A stretch of DNA of 64,000 bases from Sphingobium cupriresistens. Its GTDB lineage: Bacteria > Pseudomonadota > Alphaproteobacteria > Sphingomonadales > Sphingomonadaceae. A model generated the notes under the pieces. That model searched no databases. It saw only the letters and a program-made list of their open reading frames with translations, and had not been told where the DNA came from. Where the stretch lies: assembly GCF_004152865.1 (NCBI RefSeq), contig NZ_SEOO01000022.1, forward strand, positions 1 to 64,000, written 5' to 3'. A program made the translations under genes and the position numbers. This document shows, one piece after another, positions 1 to 8,635 of this stretch; the first letter of the stretch is position 1; every line of letters starts with the position of its first letter.

Positions 1-23
1 AGGGCCATTCTGTCATCGGTCAT
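1..23 (-). CDS. IS256-family transposase, first residues only (cut by window start)
   Basis: On the minus strand an ATG at 23-21 opens a frame reading MTDDRMA and then leaves the window. A good ribosome-binding site (GGAG plus an A-rich spacer) lies just upstream of the ATG. The opening MTDD.MAL is typical of IS256/mutator-family transposases, and the roughly 160 bp that follow on the plus side, as far as about 185, look like the non-coding end of such an element. The terminal inverted repeat could not be fixed because the other end is outside the window. The call rests on seven residues and is tentative. Confidence 0.4.
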
Positions 24-230
24 CGTCTTCTTCTCCAGGTTCGAGTTCGCATCCGAACCCTACCAGAAGATCGACGGTGGCCACCCTCTCAGGGAAACCT
101 TCCTACACCACCCCGTGGGACACGACCGCCGGTTCGAGCTGCGAGACGCCTTGGGCTTTCAAGGTCCTGTTTCATCCAACCTCCTTGGTTTTAGCTCAAC
201 ATCACACTAATATATAGGAATCACCGTTCA

Positions 231-250
231 ATAGCTACTTTTGTAGCTAT
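231..250. promoter_or_regulatory. Perfect inverted repeat, likely operator of the XRE regulator
   Basis: The half-site ATAGCTAC is mirrored exactly after a TTTT spacer. It sits 33 bp upstream of the ATG chosen for the XRE gene and beside an AT-rich stretch (ATGGCTAAAATAG) that could hold a -10 element. Small XRE regulators next to restriction-modification genes commonly bind such palindromes to control themselves. Binding is inferred; the palindrome is seen directly. Confidence 0.5.
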
Positions 251-282
251 ATGGCTAAAATAGTGTGTGGGTCAAACAGTTT

Positions 283-681
283 ATGGATTTGTCGGATAGG
301 CTGAGCGTTATTCGGAAACAGGCTCGCCTTACCCAGGCGCAGTTCGCTGACAGCCTTGGAATATCTTTGGCTACTTATAAGAATTACGAAAAAGGAATTC
401 GCGAACCCTCTGCGTCAACCTTGATTCTGTTATGCACAACCTATGATGTTACGCCCGCGTGGCTCCTGACGGGTCAATCCATAGACAATATATCGACAAC
501 CCTTGACCCGTCAAAAACGGAAGCCTGCTTCAGATATCTTGATGTTTTTCGACGGGATCATGGATTGCAGATGGATAGGCGGCAGCAGGCAGTCGCTTTT
601 AATATAATTTTTGAGAAGATAGATGCGGGACTTCAAGATAAGGAATTGGATGATCTGATACTGACAGCAATAGCCGGTTGA
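283..681 (+). CDS. XRE-family helix-turn-helix transcriptional regulator
   Basis: A 132-residue protein. Residues 1-65 are a Cro/C1-type DNA-binding domain: RLSVIRKQARLTQAQFADSL, then GISLATYKNYEKGIREPS as second and recognition helices, then a typical LCTTYDVTPAWLLTG end. The C-terminal half has no recognised domain. ATG 283 is chosen because the fold starts there; an in-frame GTG at 265 would add six residues, and no strong ribosome-binding site marks either. The gene is clearly richer in A+T than its neighbours, a sign of separate acquisition. It lies 72 bp before hsdR on the same strand with a palindrome upstream, so it may act like a controller protein for the type I system. That role is inference. 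Confidence 0.85.
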   Translation: MDLSDRLSVIRKQARLTQAQFADSLGISLATYKNYEKGIREPSASTLILLCTTYDVTPAWLLTGQSIDNISTTLDPSKTEACFRYLDVFRRDHGLQMDRRQQAVAFNIIFEKIDAGLQDKELDDLILTAIAG

Positions 682-753
682 TCAGTGAGATACGGCAAGG
701 CTGATCTTGAGGGCAGAGTCGAGTAGCAGACATATGAGCGGAACGGGGGAACG

Positions 754-3700
754 GTGGACTCGCTGAATTTCGGCTTCCTTGAGGCCCATGATAAGCAGTT
801 GGTGACGTTGGGAGGGCTGGCGGAACGCTATTTCTCAAGCGATCCCTCGACCGCCATCGTCAAGCTCCGCCAGTTCGCTGAATTGATGGCGAAGATGGTC
901 GCAGCTCATCACGCCGTTTATCGCGATGAGCGCGAGACATTCGAAGAAACACTGCGCCGCCTGTCATATGATCGCCTGATCCCCAAGGAAGCCGCCGATA
1001 TCTTTCATGCCCTGCGGAAAGCAGGAAACAGTGCCGTGCATGAAGCGAAGGGCAATCATTCCACAGCCCTGACGGCCCTGAAATTCGCTTGGTCGCTCGG
1101 CATCTGGTTTCATCGAACCTATGGCCGCGCTGCCAATTTCCAGTCCGGCGCATTCGTGCCGCCGCGCCAACCCGTTGATGCGACCGTTGCCCTGCGCGAA
1201 GAGATTGAAAAGCTCAGGCAGAAGGTGGCGGAAACTGAAGGCGATGCGGCCCGCGCTCGTCTGGAAGCTGAGGAACAGGCCCACGCGCGCGAGGCAGTAG
1301 AAGAGCGGTTGGCGCGCGAGGCCGAGGAGCGAGCCGCTTGGGAGAAGATCGCTCAGGACATTGACGCAGAAAAGGCCGAAGTCACGAGCAAGCTCGCAGC
1401 CCTTCAGGCTGAAGCCGAAACTGTACCTCGCGCTGAGGCTGCGCAATTGGTCGAGCGCGGTGAGAAGGCTGCGGTAAAGATCGACCTCGATGAAGCGGAA
1501 ACTCGTGCGCTCATCGACCAGCAATTGCGCGATCGTGGATGGGAGGTTGATACCCGCGACCTTCGATACAGCAACGGCGTGCGCCCTGCCAAGGGTCGCA
1601 ATCTCGCCATCGCTGAATGGCCGACCGCAAATGGCCCCGCCGATTACGCCCTGTTCGCTGGCATGACTCTGATCGGCGTTGTGGAGGCGAAGCGGCGGCG
1701 GAAGAATGTATCAGCCGCGATCGACCAGGCTGAACGCTACTCGACCGGCATCAGGGACAGCGCCGATTTCATATATGCCGGTGGGCCATGGGGCGAACAC
1801 AAGGTGCCATTCGTGTTCAGCGCGAATGGCCGGTCCTATCTCAAGCAGATTGAGACGGAGAGCGGCATCTGGTTCCGCGATACCCGCCGCGCAGCAAATC
1901 ATCGTCGCGCGTTGGTGGACTGGCCGACACCGGAAGGCCTCGCCGGGCAGCTTGAGGTCGATCAGGACGCGGCTGATGCGCTGCTAAAGGCGCAGCCATT
2001 CGAGTTTGGTTTCCCGCTTCGCCATTATCAGGAAAGCGCGATCCGCTCGGTAGAAGCGGCATTGTCGTCTGAGCAACGCGCCGTCTTGGTTGCGATGGCG
2101 ACCGGCACCGGCAAGACCAAGCTGGCTATCGCCATGCTGTACCGCTTGCTGTCAGCCAAGCGGTTTCGGCGCATCTGCTTCGTGGTCGATCGCAGCGCCC
2201 TTGGCGACCAGACTGAGGGCGAATTTTCGACCACCAAGGTCGTGTCCGGCAAGACATTCGCCGAAATCTTCGGCCTCAAGGGCTTGGGCGACGTGACCCC
2301 GGACGTGGAAACCAAAGTCCATATCTGCACGATTCAGGGCTTGGTCAAGCGTGTCCTGTTCGCTGCCGATGGCGCATCCGTGCCGCCCGTTGACCAATAT
2401 GACCTGATGGTCATTGACGAATGCCATCGTGGCTATCTGCTCGATCGGGAAATGTCCGATGCCGAGCTGAGCTTCCGGGGGCAGGACGATTATATTTCGA
2501 AGTATCGGCGCGTGCTGGACTATTTCGATGCGGTGAAAATCGGCCTGACAGCCACGCCAGCCCTGCACACTACCGACATTTTCGGCGATCCGGTCTTCAC
2601 CTATTCCTACCGCGAGGCGGTGGTCGATGGCTTCCTGATCGACCACGAGCCGCCGATCCGCATCGAAACTGCGCTGGCGCGCGCCGGCATCAAGTTCGAG
2701 AAGGATGAAGAGCTTGAACGGCTCAATACCCGGACTGGCGAAGTCGATCTGGCTCACGCGCCGGACGAAATCCGTTTCGAGGTTGAGGCATTCAACCGCC
2801 AGGTCATTACCCCGGAGTTCAACCGCGTCGTGGCAGAGGAACTGGCGCGGCACATCGATCCGGCGCTACCCGGCAAAACGCTGATCTTCGCCGCGACCGA
2901 TGCCCATGCGGACATGGTGGTCAGCGCTATCAAGGCCGCTTTCGCTGAGCAATATGGCGAGATCGAGGATGCGGCCGTGAAGAAAATCACCGGAAGCGTG
3001 GACAAGGTGAAGAACTGGATTCGCTCGTTCCGCAACGATGCCAACCCGCAAATCGTCGTCACCGTTGACCTACTCACCACCGGCATCGACGTGCCGAAGA
3101 TCACCAACCTCGTGTTCCTGCGCCGGGTGAACAGCCGCATCCTGTATGAGCAGATGATTGGCCGCGCGACGCGCCAGTGTCCGGAAATAGGCAAGGAGGT
3201 TTTCCGGATTTTCGACGCAGTCGATCTCTATCCCCACCTCCAGAACATGACCGACATGAAGCCTGTCGTCGTCAACCCTTCGATCAGCTTCGCACAGCTC
3301 GTCCGCGAAATGACGGAAGCCCAGAACGATGAGCAGCGGGAGGCCATCCGCGAACAGCTCGCCGTGAAACTGCGCCGTCGGATCAGGAAGCTGACAGAGG
3401 ACGCTAGGCAGCAGTTCGAGGCCGCAGCAGGCGAAACGCCGGAAGCGATGCTGCAACGGGTAATGTCCGGTGATGCGCCGGGCCTTGCCGCCTGGCTGAA
3501 GGATCGCGCCGCGATCGGCGCCATCCTCGATTGGCAGGCCGATGGCGATAATCCCAGCTATGTCCCTATTTCCAAGCACGCGGATCAGGTCGTCGATGTA
3601 TCGCGCGGCTATGGCAGCGGCGCGAAACCTGAGGATTTTCTGGACAGCTTCGCCGTCTTCGTGCGCGACAATATCAACACCATCGCCGCGCTGAAGCTCG

Positions 3701-4131
3701 TCGTACAACGTCCCCGTGACCTGACCCGCGCCGATCTGAAGGAACTGCGCCTGGCTCTCGACTCCAAGGGCTTTTCAGACGCCAATCTGCGCCGCGCTTG
3801 GGCCGATGCCCGCAATGAGGAAATCGCCGCGTCGGTCATCGGCTTCGTCCGTCAGGCCGCGCTCGGCGATGCGCTGATCCCCTATGAAGACCGCGTGCGA
3901 GATGCCATGCGCGCCATCATGGCGAGCCGTGCATGGACCGACCCGCAAAAACGCTGGCTCAAGCGGATCGGCGACCAGATTGAAAAGGAAATCGTGGTGG
4001 ACCGCGCCGCCATCGACAAAGAGCCGTTCATCGCCGATGGCGGCTTCAATCGCCTGAACAAGGTGTTCGGTGGGGAGCTGGAAAGCATCCTGGCCGGGAT
4101 CAACGAAGAATTGTGGAAGAAGGCCGCGTAA
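754..4131 (+). CDS. hsdR: Type I restriction enzyme, R (restriction/translocase) subunit
   Basis: A 1125-residue motor and nuclease subunit of a type I restriction-modification complex; it cuts unmodified DNA after ATP-driven translocation. Residues 1-125 resemble a DUF4145 domain, about 145-240 are a charged coiled coil, then the HsdR nuclease domain with the E-A-K catalytic triplet at 311-313. The SF2 helicase motifs follow: Walker A ATGTGKT near 450, DECH at 555-558, TATP at 599-602 and QMIGRATR at 800-807. The tail resembles the EcoEI R C-terminal domain. The start is a GTG. The stop abuts the hsdM ATG (TAAATG), so the genes are translationally coupled. All key motifs are intact. Confidence 0.95.
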   Translation: MDSLNFGFLEAHDKQLVTLGGLAERYFSSDPSTAIVKLRQFAELMAKMVAAHHAVYRDERETFEETLRRLSYDRLIPKEAADIFHALRKAGNSAVHEAKGNHSTALTALKFAWSLGIWFHRTYGRAANFQSGAFVPPRQPVDATVALREEIEKLRQKVAETEGDAARARLEAEEQAHAREAVEERLAREAEERAAWEKIAQDIDAEKAEVTSKLAALQAEAETVPRAEAAQLVERGEKAAVKIDLDEAETRALIDQQLRDRGWEVDTRDLRYSNGVRPAKGRNLAIAEWPTANGPADYALFAGMTLIGVVEAKRRRKNVSAAIDQAERYSTGIRDSADFIYAGGPWGEHKVPFVFSANGRSYLKQIETESGIWFRDTRRAANHRRALVDWPTPEGLAGQLEVDQDAADALLKAQPFEFGFPLRHYQESAIRSVEAALSSEQRAVLVAMATGTGKTKLAIAMLYRLLSAKRFRRICFVVDRSALGDQTEGEFSTTKVVSGKTFAEIFGLKGLGDVTPDVETKVHICTIQGLVKRVLFAADGASVPPVDQYDLMVIDECHRGYLLDREMSDAELSFRGQDDYISKYRRVLDYFDAVKIGLTATPALHTTDIFGDPVFTYSYREAVVDGFLIDHEPPIRIETALARAGIKFEKDEELERLNTRTGEVDLAHAPDEIRFEVEAFNRQVITPEFNRVVAEELARHIDPALPGKTLIFAATDAHADMVVSAIKAAFAEQYGEIEDAAVKKITGSVDKVKNWIRSFRNDANPQIVVTVDLLTTGIDVPKITNLVFLRRVNSRILYEQMIGRATRQCPEIGKEVFRIFDAVDLYPHLQNMTDMKPVVVNPSISFAQLVREMTEAQNDEQREAIREQLAVKLRRRIRKLTEDARQQFEAAAGETPEAMLQRVMSGDAPGLAAWLKDRAAIGAILDWQADGDNPSYVPISKHADQVVDVSRGYGSGAKPEDFLDSFAVFVRDNINTIAALKLVVQRPRDLTRADLKELRLALDSKGFSDANLRRAWADARNEEIAASVIGFVRQAALGDALIPYEDRVRDAMRAIMASRAWTDPQKRWLKRIGDQIEKEIVVDRAAIDKEPFIADGGFNRLNKVFGGELESILAGINEELWKKAA

Positions 4132-5598
4132 ATGAGCACCACCACCGATATCGTCGCCAAGCTCTGGGGCCTGTGCAATGTCCTGCGCGACGATGGCGTC
4201 ACCTATAACGAATATGTGACGGAGTTGACCTACCTGCTGTTCCTCAAGATGCTGGAGGAAACCGGCAAGGAGGAGCGGCTGCCGGAAGGCTGGCGCTGGA
4301 GCCTGCTCGCCAAGCGCGAAGGCGTGGAACAGCTCGATTATTACAAGGCGATGCTGCTCGAACTCGGCAAGGCGAAGGACCCGCTAGTCGGCGCGATTTT
4401 CATCGACGCACAGACCCGCCTCCGCAAGCCGACCAACCTCAAGGCGCTGACCTCCAACATCGATCAGCTCGACTGGTTCTCCGCCCGTGAAGAGGGGCTT
4501 GGCAACCTCTATGAAGGGCTGTTGGAAAAGAACGCGGCCGACAAGAAATCCGGCGCCGGCCAATATTTCACGCCACGCCCTCTGATCGACTGCATCGTGC
4601 GCCTGATGCAGCCGCAGCCGGGGGAAATGATCCAGGACCCGGCAGGCGGAACGGCGGGTTTCCTCGTCGCCGCCGACCGCTACATCAAGGATCACACCGA
4701 CGATCTCTACACGCTGACGGAGCAGCAGGCTTTCTTCCAGAGGCACAACGCCTTCGCCGGCGCGGAACTGGTGCCGGACACCCATCGCCTGAGCATGATG
4801 AACCTGCTGCTGCACGGCATTGAAGGCGGCATGGAGAATATCGATACGCTCTCCCCCGATGGCGAGGCGCTGCCCAAGGCCAATCTGATCCTGACCAATC
4901 CGCCCTTCGGCACCAAGAAAGGCGGGGGGCGTCCGACCCGATCCGATTTCTCAATCACGGCGGATACGTCGAACAAGCAGCTTGCCTTCGTCGAGCATAT
5001 CGTGCGCGCACTGGCCCCCGGTGGCCGCGCTGCCGTCGTCATTCCCGATAACGTGCTTTTCGAGGACAATACCGGCCGCCGCCTACGCACCTGGCTGATG
5101 GACCTATGCGACCTCCACACCATTCTGCGCCTGCCAACCGGCATTTTCTATGCGCAGGGCGTCAAGACCAACGTGCTGTTCTTCCGGCGCGGCAAAAGTG
5201 ACAAGGGCAATACGAAGGCCGTCTGGGTCTATGACATGCGAGCGAACGCTCCTGCCTATGGCAAGACCCGCCCGCTGACCGTTGCGGACTTCGCAGATTT
5301 CGAGGCAGCCTATGGCGTCGATGCCAATGGCGAGGCTTCGCGGCAGGATCAGGGCGAAGACAGCCGCTGGCGCACGTTCGACCGTGCTTTCATCACTGGC
5401 CGTAATGACAATCTCGACATCAGCTGGCTTCGCGATACCGAAGCGGAAGCCGAAGAGGCGCTGACAGAACCTGAGGATATCGCTGCCGCTATCATCGGCC
5501 ATTTGAAGGCAGCACTGGAGGAGATTGAAACGCTTTCGGAGGAATTGGAACCGGAAGCGGCGGCAGAGCCTGCCGTTATAGCGGAGCCGGCGGAATGA
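4132..5598 (+). CDS. hsdM: Type I restriction-modification system, M (DNA adenine methyltransferase) subunit
   Basis: A 488-residue N6-adenine methyltransferase subunit; with HsdS it methylates the recognition site and protects host DNA. An N-terminal HsdM helical bundle (about 1-120) is followed by the SAM-binding motif DPAGGTAGF at 169-177 and the catalytic NPPF at 256-259. The C-terminal tail is very acidic and Glu/Ala-rich. The ATG follows directly on the hsdR stop, and the stop overlaps the hsdS start as ATGA. Length and motifs are normal for the family, so an active enzyme is expected. Confidence 0.95.
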   Translation: MSTTTDIVAKLWGLCNVLRDDGVTYNEYVTELTYLLFLKMLEETGKEERLPEGWRWSLLAKREGVEQLDYYKAMLLELGKAKDPLVGAIFIDAQTRLRKPTNLKALTSNIDQLDWFSAREEGLGNLYEGLLEKNAADKKSGAGQYFTPRPLIDCIVRLMQPQPGEMIQDPAGGTAGFLVAADRYIKDHTDDLYTLTEQQAFFQRHNAFAGAELVPDTHRLSMMNLLLHGIEGGMENIDTLSPDGEALPKANLILTNPPFGTKKGGGRPTRSDFSITADTSNKQLAFVEHIVRALAPGGRAAVVIPDNVLFEDNTGRRLRTWLMDLCDLHTILRLPTGIFYAQGVKTNVLFFRRGKSDKGNTKAVWVYDMRANAPAYGKTRPLTVADFADFEAAYGVDANGEASRQDQGEDSRWRTFDRAFITGRNDNLDISWLRDTEAEAEEALTEPEDIAAAIIGHLKAALEEIETLSEELEPEAAAEPAVIAEPAE

Positions 5599-7052
5599 CC
5601 GAGCAGCGATGGGAAATCCCAAGCAGTTGGGCTTGGGCATCAATGGACGAGGTTTCCGAGATTGTTGGTGGCGGAACCCCGTCAGCCAAGGACGGCAGCA
5701 ATTTTGCGGATGAGGGCATTCGTTGGCTAACACCTGCGGATTTGACGGGATATAAAGAAACCTTCATCTCGCGAGGCAGGCGTGACCTGAGCGAAAAGGG
5801 CTATCGTTCCAGTGCTGCGCGTATCCTGCCTGCTGGAACCGTTCTGTTCTCGTCGCGCGCGCCGATCGGTTACTGCGCCATCGCATCCGGTGAGATAAGC
5901 ACAAATCAGGGCTTTAAGAGCTTCGTCCTCAAAGGAAAAATTAGCCCAGAATACATCCGCCACTATTTGCTTGCTTCAGTGGATTACGCTGAGAGCAAAG
6001 CTAGCGGCACGACCTTTATGGAGCTTTCTGGAGGCCGAGCGGCTGAGCTGTCTACTCCCATTGCCCCTTTGTCAGAACAGCGCCGGATCGTGGCGAAGAT
6101 CGACAGCCTCACCGGCAAATCCAGACGCGCCCGCGACCACCTCGACCACATCCCCCGCCTCGTCGAGAAATACAAACAGGCCATCCTCGCCGCCGCCTTC
6201 CGGGGCGATCTGACCACAGATTGGCGAAATAGTAACGAACAGACAAGCGGCGAGCGTTTGCGTGAAAGCCTGCTTAGCGCTCGCATCGGTGCAGAGCGAG
6301 GAAAGAAACTACCTGCATTCGATTTTGCTGGCGCTGAACATCTACCACAATTACCCGCATCTTGGGTATGGATGCCTGTAAATGCGCTTGCGACTAAGGT
6401 TGTCGATGGTGTGCACAAGAAGCCCGAATATATTACTTCAGGAGTTCCGTTTTTAACTGTCAAAAATTTGACCGCTGGGCCGGGCATATCATTTCAGAAT
6501 TGCCGCCACATCTCGGAAAGTGACCATCGGGATTTCATAAGAAGGACACACCCGGAGAAGGGAGATATTCTTATAACAAAGGATGGAACCCTTGGTGTCG
6601 TTCGCGCCGTCAGGACTGACGTAGAGTTTAGTATTTTTGTTTCCTTGGCTTTGGTTAAACCAGTGGATAGATCGATGGCAGATTATTTGGAGTTGGCCTT
6701 TCAATCGCCGGCGGTGCAAGATCAAATGGGCGGGGTCGGCTCCGGTTTACAGCACATTCATCTGACCGATTTACGCAAAGATTTCATACCCATGGCGCCA
6801 GAAAATGAGCGCCATGAAATTGTTAGGCGCGTCGATTCAGCTATGAAATGGATCAATCGCCTTGCTGCAGATTCTGTCAGTGCTCGCAAGCTGATTGATC
6901 GGCTTGACCAAGCTGTGCTCGCGAAGGCCTTCAAAGGTGAACTCGTGCCGCAAGACCCTGCCGACGAACCTGCCAGCTCCCTGCTCGAACGCATCCGGGC
7001 AGAACGCGCGGCCGCACCGAAGGCGAAGCGCGGTCGCAAGAAGGCTGCCTGA
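5595..7052 (+). CDS. hsdS: Type I restriction-modification system, S (specificity) subunit
   Basis: A 485-residue target-recognition subunit. It has two half-repeats: TRD1 at about 1-155, a central conserved helix around 156-210 (PLSEQRRIVAKIDSL and KQAILAAAFRGDLT), TRD2 at about 240-400, and a second helix ending in DQAVLAKAFKGELVPQ. The tail is basic (KAKRGRKKAA). The start overlaps the hsdM stop by four bases. The target-recognition segments, above all about 6230-6720, are visibly poorer in GC than the conserved helices, consistent with domain shuffling between S genes. The DNA site recognised cannot be read from the sequence. Confidence 0.93.
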   Translation: MTEQRWEIPSSWAWASMDEVSEIVGGGTPSAKDGSNFADEGIRWLTPADLTGYKETFISRGRRDLSEKGYRSSAARILPAGTVLFSSRAPIGYCAIASGEISTNQGFKSFVLKGKISPEYIRHYLLASVDYAESKASGTTFMELSGGRAAELSTPIAPLSEQRRIVAKIDSLTGKSRRARDHLDHIPRLVEKYKQAILAAAFRGDLTTDWRNSNEQTSGERLRESLLSARIGAERGKKLPAFDFAGAEHLPQLPASWVWMPVNALATKVVDGVHKKPEYITSGVPFLTVKNLTAGPGISFQNCRHISESDHRDFIRRTHPEKGDILITKDGTLGVVRAVRTDVEFSIFVSLALVKPVDRSMADYLELAFQSPAVQDQMGGVGSGLQHIHLTDLRKDFIPMAPENERHEIVRRVDSAMKWINRLAADSVSARKLIDRLDQAVLAKAFKGELVPQDPADEPASSLLERIRAERAAAPKAKRGRKKAA

Positions 7053-7056
7053 CCTC

Positions 7057-7974
7057 ATGGCCATTCCCGATTACCAGACATTGATGCTGCCGGTCCTGCG
7101 CCTCGCTGCCGCTGGCGAACAGCGTGTGGCCGATGCCGCCGAACGCATCGCCGATGATCTCGGCCTCAGCCCGGACGAGCGCGAAGAAATGCTGCCCAGC
7201 GGACGGCAACGCCTGCTCCATAACCGCATCCATTGGGCAAAATTCTATATGTCCAAGGCGGGCCTTGTCGCCTCGCCGATGCGAGGGCGTTTCATCGCGA
7301 CCGAAGCGGGCCGGACGCTGCTGGCATCCAATCCCGCGCGCATCGGCGTGAACGAGTTGAAGGACTATGAGGGTTTCCGCGAATTTTACAGCGGTCAGAA
7401 GTCCGTTGACGATGACGCCGTGCCCGCTGTCATCGCCCCGTCAGCCGAAACCGGCACGCCGGAAGAGCAGATTGAGGCAGCCTATCAGGCCGTGCAATCG
7501 GCCCTCCGCGCGGAGCTGCTGGAACGCATCGTCCAGAACACGCCGGCCTTCTTCGAGCAACTGATCGTCGATCTGCTGATCGCTATGGGCTATGGCGGAT
7601 CGCACAAGAACGCAGCCACCCAGCTCGGCCGTTCAGGCGACGGCGGTGTCGATGGCGTCATCAACGAGGACAGGCTGGGGCTCGACCGGGTCTATGTGCA
7701 GGCCAAGCGCTATGCCGAAACAACGGTCGGTCGTCCCGATGTGCAGGCTTTCGTCGGCAGTCTGGTCGGCCATGGCGCAACCAAGGGCGTGTTCGTCACC
7801 ACCTCCACCTTCAGCAGCCAGGCGCGCGATTACGTCAAACACCTCGCCCAGCGCGTCATCCTGATCGACGGGGACCGTCTGACCGACCTAATGATCGAAT
7901 ATGGCGTGGGCGTCCGCGTCAGCCGCAGGATCGAATTCAAGCGGCTCGACGAGGATTTCTTCGCGGAGGAGTAA
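7057..7974 (+). CDS. mrr: Mrr-type restriction endonuclease (type IV-like)
   Basis: A 305-residue protein with the N-terminal winged-helix domain of Mrr (about 1-90) and a C-terminal PD-(D/E)XK nuclease domain: DGGVDG with Asp199, then QAKRY with Gln215 and Lys217, the QxK form seen in Mrr enzymes. Mrr enzymes cut DNA carrying foreign methylation. An upstream in-frame start at 6895 lies inside hsdS and is rejected; ATG 7057 follows the hsdS stop by four bases, so the gene is probably the last of the hsd operon. Whether it works as a separate type IV enzyme or with the type I complex is not visible. Confidence 0.88.
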   Translation: MAIPDYQTLMLPVLRLAAAGEQRVADAAERIADDLGLSPDEREEMLPSGRQRLLHNRIHWAKFYMSKAGLVASPMRGRFIATEAGRTLLASNPARIGVNELKDYEGFREFYSGQKSVDDDAVPAVIAPSAETGTPEEQIEAAYQAVQSALRAELLERIVQNTPAFFEQLIVDLLIAMGYGGSHKNAATQLGRSGDGGVDGVINEDRLGLDRVYVQAKRYAETTVGRPDVQAFVGSLVGHGATKGVFVTTSTFSSQARDYVKHLAQRVILIDGDRLTDLMIEYGVGVRVSRRIEFKRLDEDFFAEE

Positions 7975-7983
7975 CGGTGTGCG

Positions 7984-8271
7984 TCACAGGGCGGCTTCTC
8001 GCCGGTCCCGCTCTCGCACGATGGCGCTATATTCCATCAGCACCTGGGCAACGGTGGCATCGTCCGTGACAGCGAAGGACTCCGCGACCTCGCGGGCCTG
8101 TGTCGTGCGCAATTCCAGCCAGTCGATGCGTGCTTGATCGGGGATAGCCCGCTGGCTTTCGATGTCGACCTGTTCGCTGTAACCGGCGATCACATCATTG
8201 ATCGCCTCCAGCGCCGCCTCATAGGCAATCGCCTGATTCTGCGTCCACAGCGGGTAGGTTTTCGCGGTCAT
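7984..8271 (-). CDS. Hypothetical protein
   Basis: A 95-residue, soluble, acidic and largely helical protein (MTAKTYPLWTQNQAIAYEAA at the start, many Glu, Ala and Arg later). No known domain, signal peptide or membrane segment is recognised. It is convergent with mrr, nine bases apart, and divergent from parDE. Regular amino-acid composition and a plausible ATG support a real gene. Its role is unknown; it may be element cargo. Confidence 0.6.
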   Translation of the reverse strand: MTAKTYPLWTQNQAIAYEAALEAINDVIAGYSEQVDIESQRAIPDQARIDWLELRTTQAREVAESFAVTDDATVAQVLMEYSAIVRERDRREAAL

Positions 8272-8353
8272 GCCTTTCGATCCCTCATAGCCGGGGTTCT
8301 ACACCATTCCGCCAACCGGATGAACCGGCACTGGCATTCGGCGTTCAAGCGCT

Positions 8354-8370
8354 ATATGATAAAATCATAT
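8354..8370. promoter_or_regulatory. Perfect inverted repeat, likely parDE operator
   Basis: The half-site ATATGAT is mirrored exactly after an AAA spacer. It lies 16 bp before the parD start and just before its ribosome-binding site GGAGG at 8377-8381. ParD-type antitoxins bind palindromes in their own promoter to repress the operon, so this is the expected place. Binding is inferred. Confidence 0.55.
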
Positions 8371-8386
8371 CGGAATGGAGGCAGGT

Positions 8387-8635
8387 ATGGCCGCGAAGGC
8401 AATCTCGGTAACGCTCGGCGAAATGGCGTCGCACGCTGAACGCCATCTGGCATCCGGTCGCTATGCCTCCATGAGTGAGGTGATGCGAGCCGGATTGCGC
8501 GCGCTGGATCGCGAAGAGGCGGTGCTGGATGAACTGGTCCGCGTCCGCGTTGCGGAGGCTCTGGCCGATCCTCGTCCGCCCATGCCGCTCGACAAGGCGT
8601 TCGCAAAGGTCCGGGCCTCGATCGCCAAGGCATGA
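8387..8635 (+). CDS. parD: Type II antitoxin, ParD/CopG-family
   Basis: An 82-residue antitoxin. The N-terminal ribbon-helix-helix reads AKAISVTLGEMASHAERHLA and then GRYASMSEVMRAGLRALD, the ParD signature; the remaining C-terminal part should wrap the toxin. ATG 8387 is preferred to the in-frame ATG at 8375 because GGAGG sits six bases before it. The stop overlaps the parE start as ATGA. The pair probably stabilises the island. Confidence 0.88.
   Translation: MAAKAISVTLGEMASHAERHLASGRYASMSEVMRAGLRALDREEAVLDELVRVRVAEALADPRPPMPLDKAFAKVRASIAKA

Noticed and set aside
754-7974. BREX, DISARM or other multi-gene defence system around the hsd genes
   Set aside because: All genes are explained by type I subunits plus an Mrr nuclease; no PglZ, BrxL, DrmA or similar motifs.
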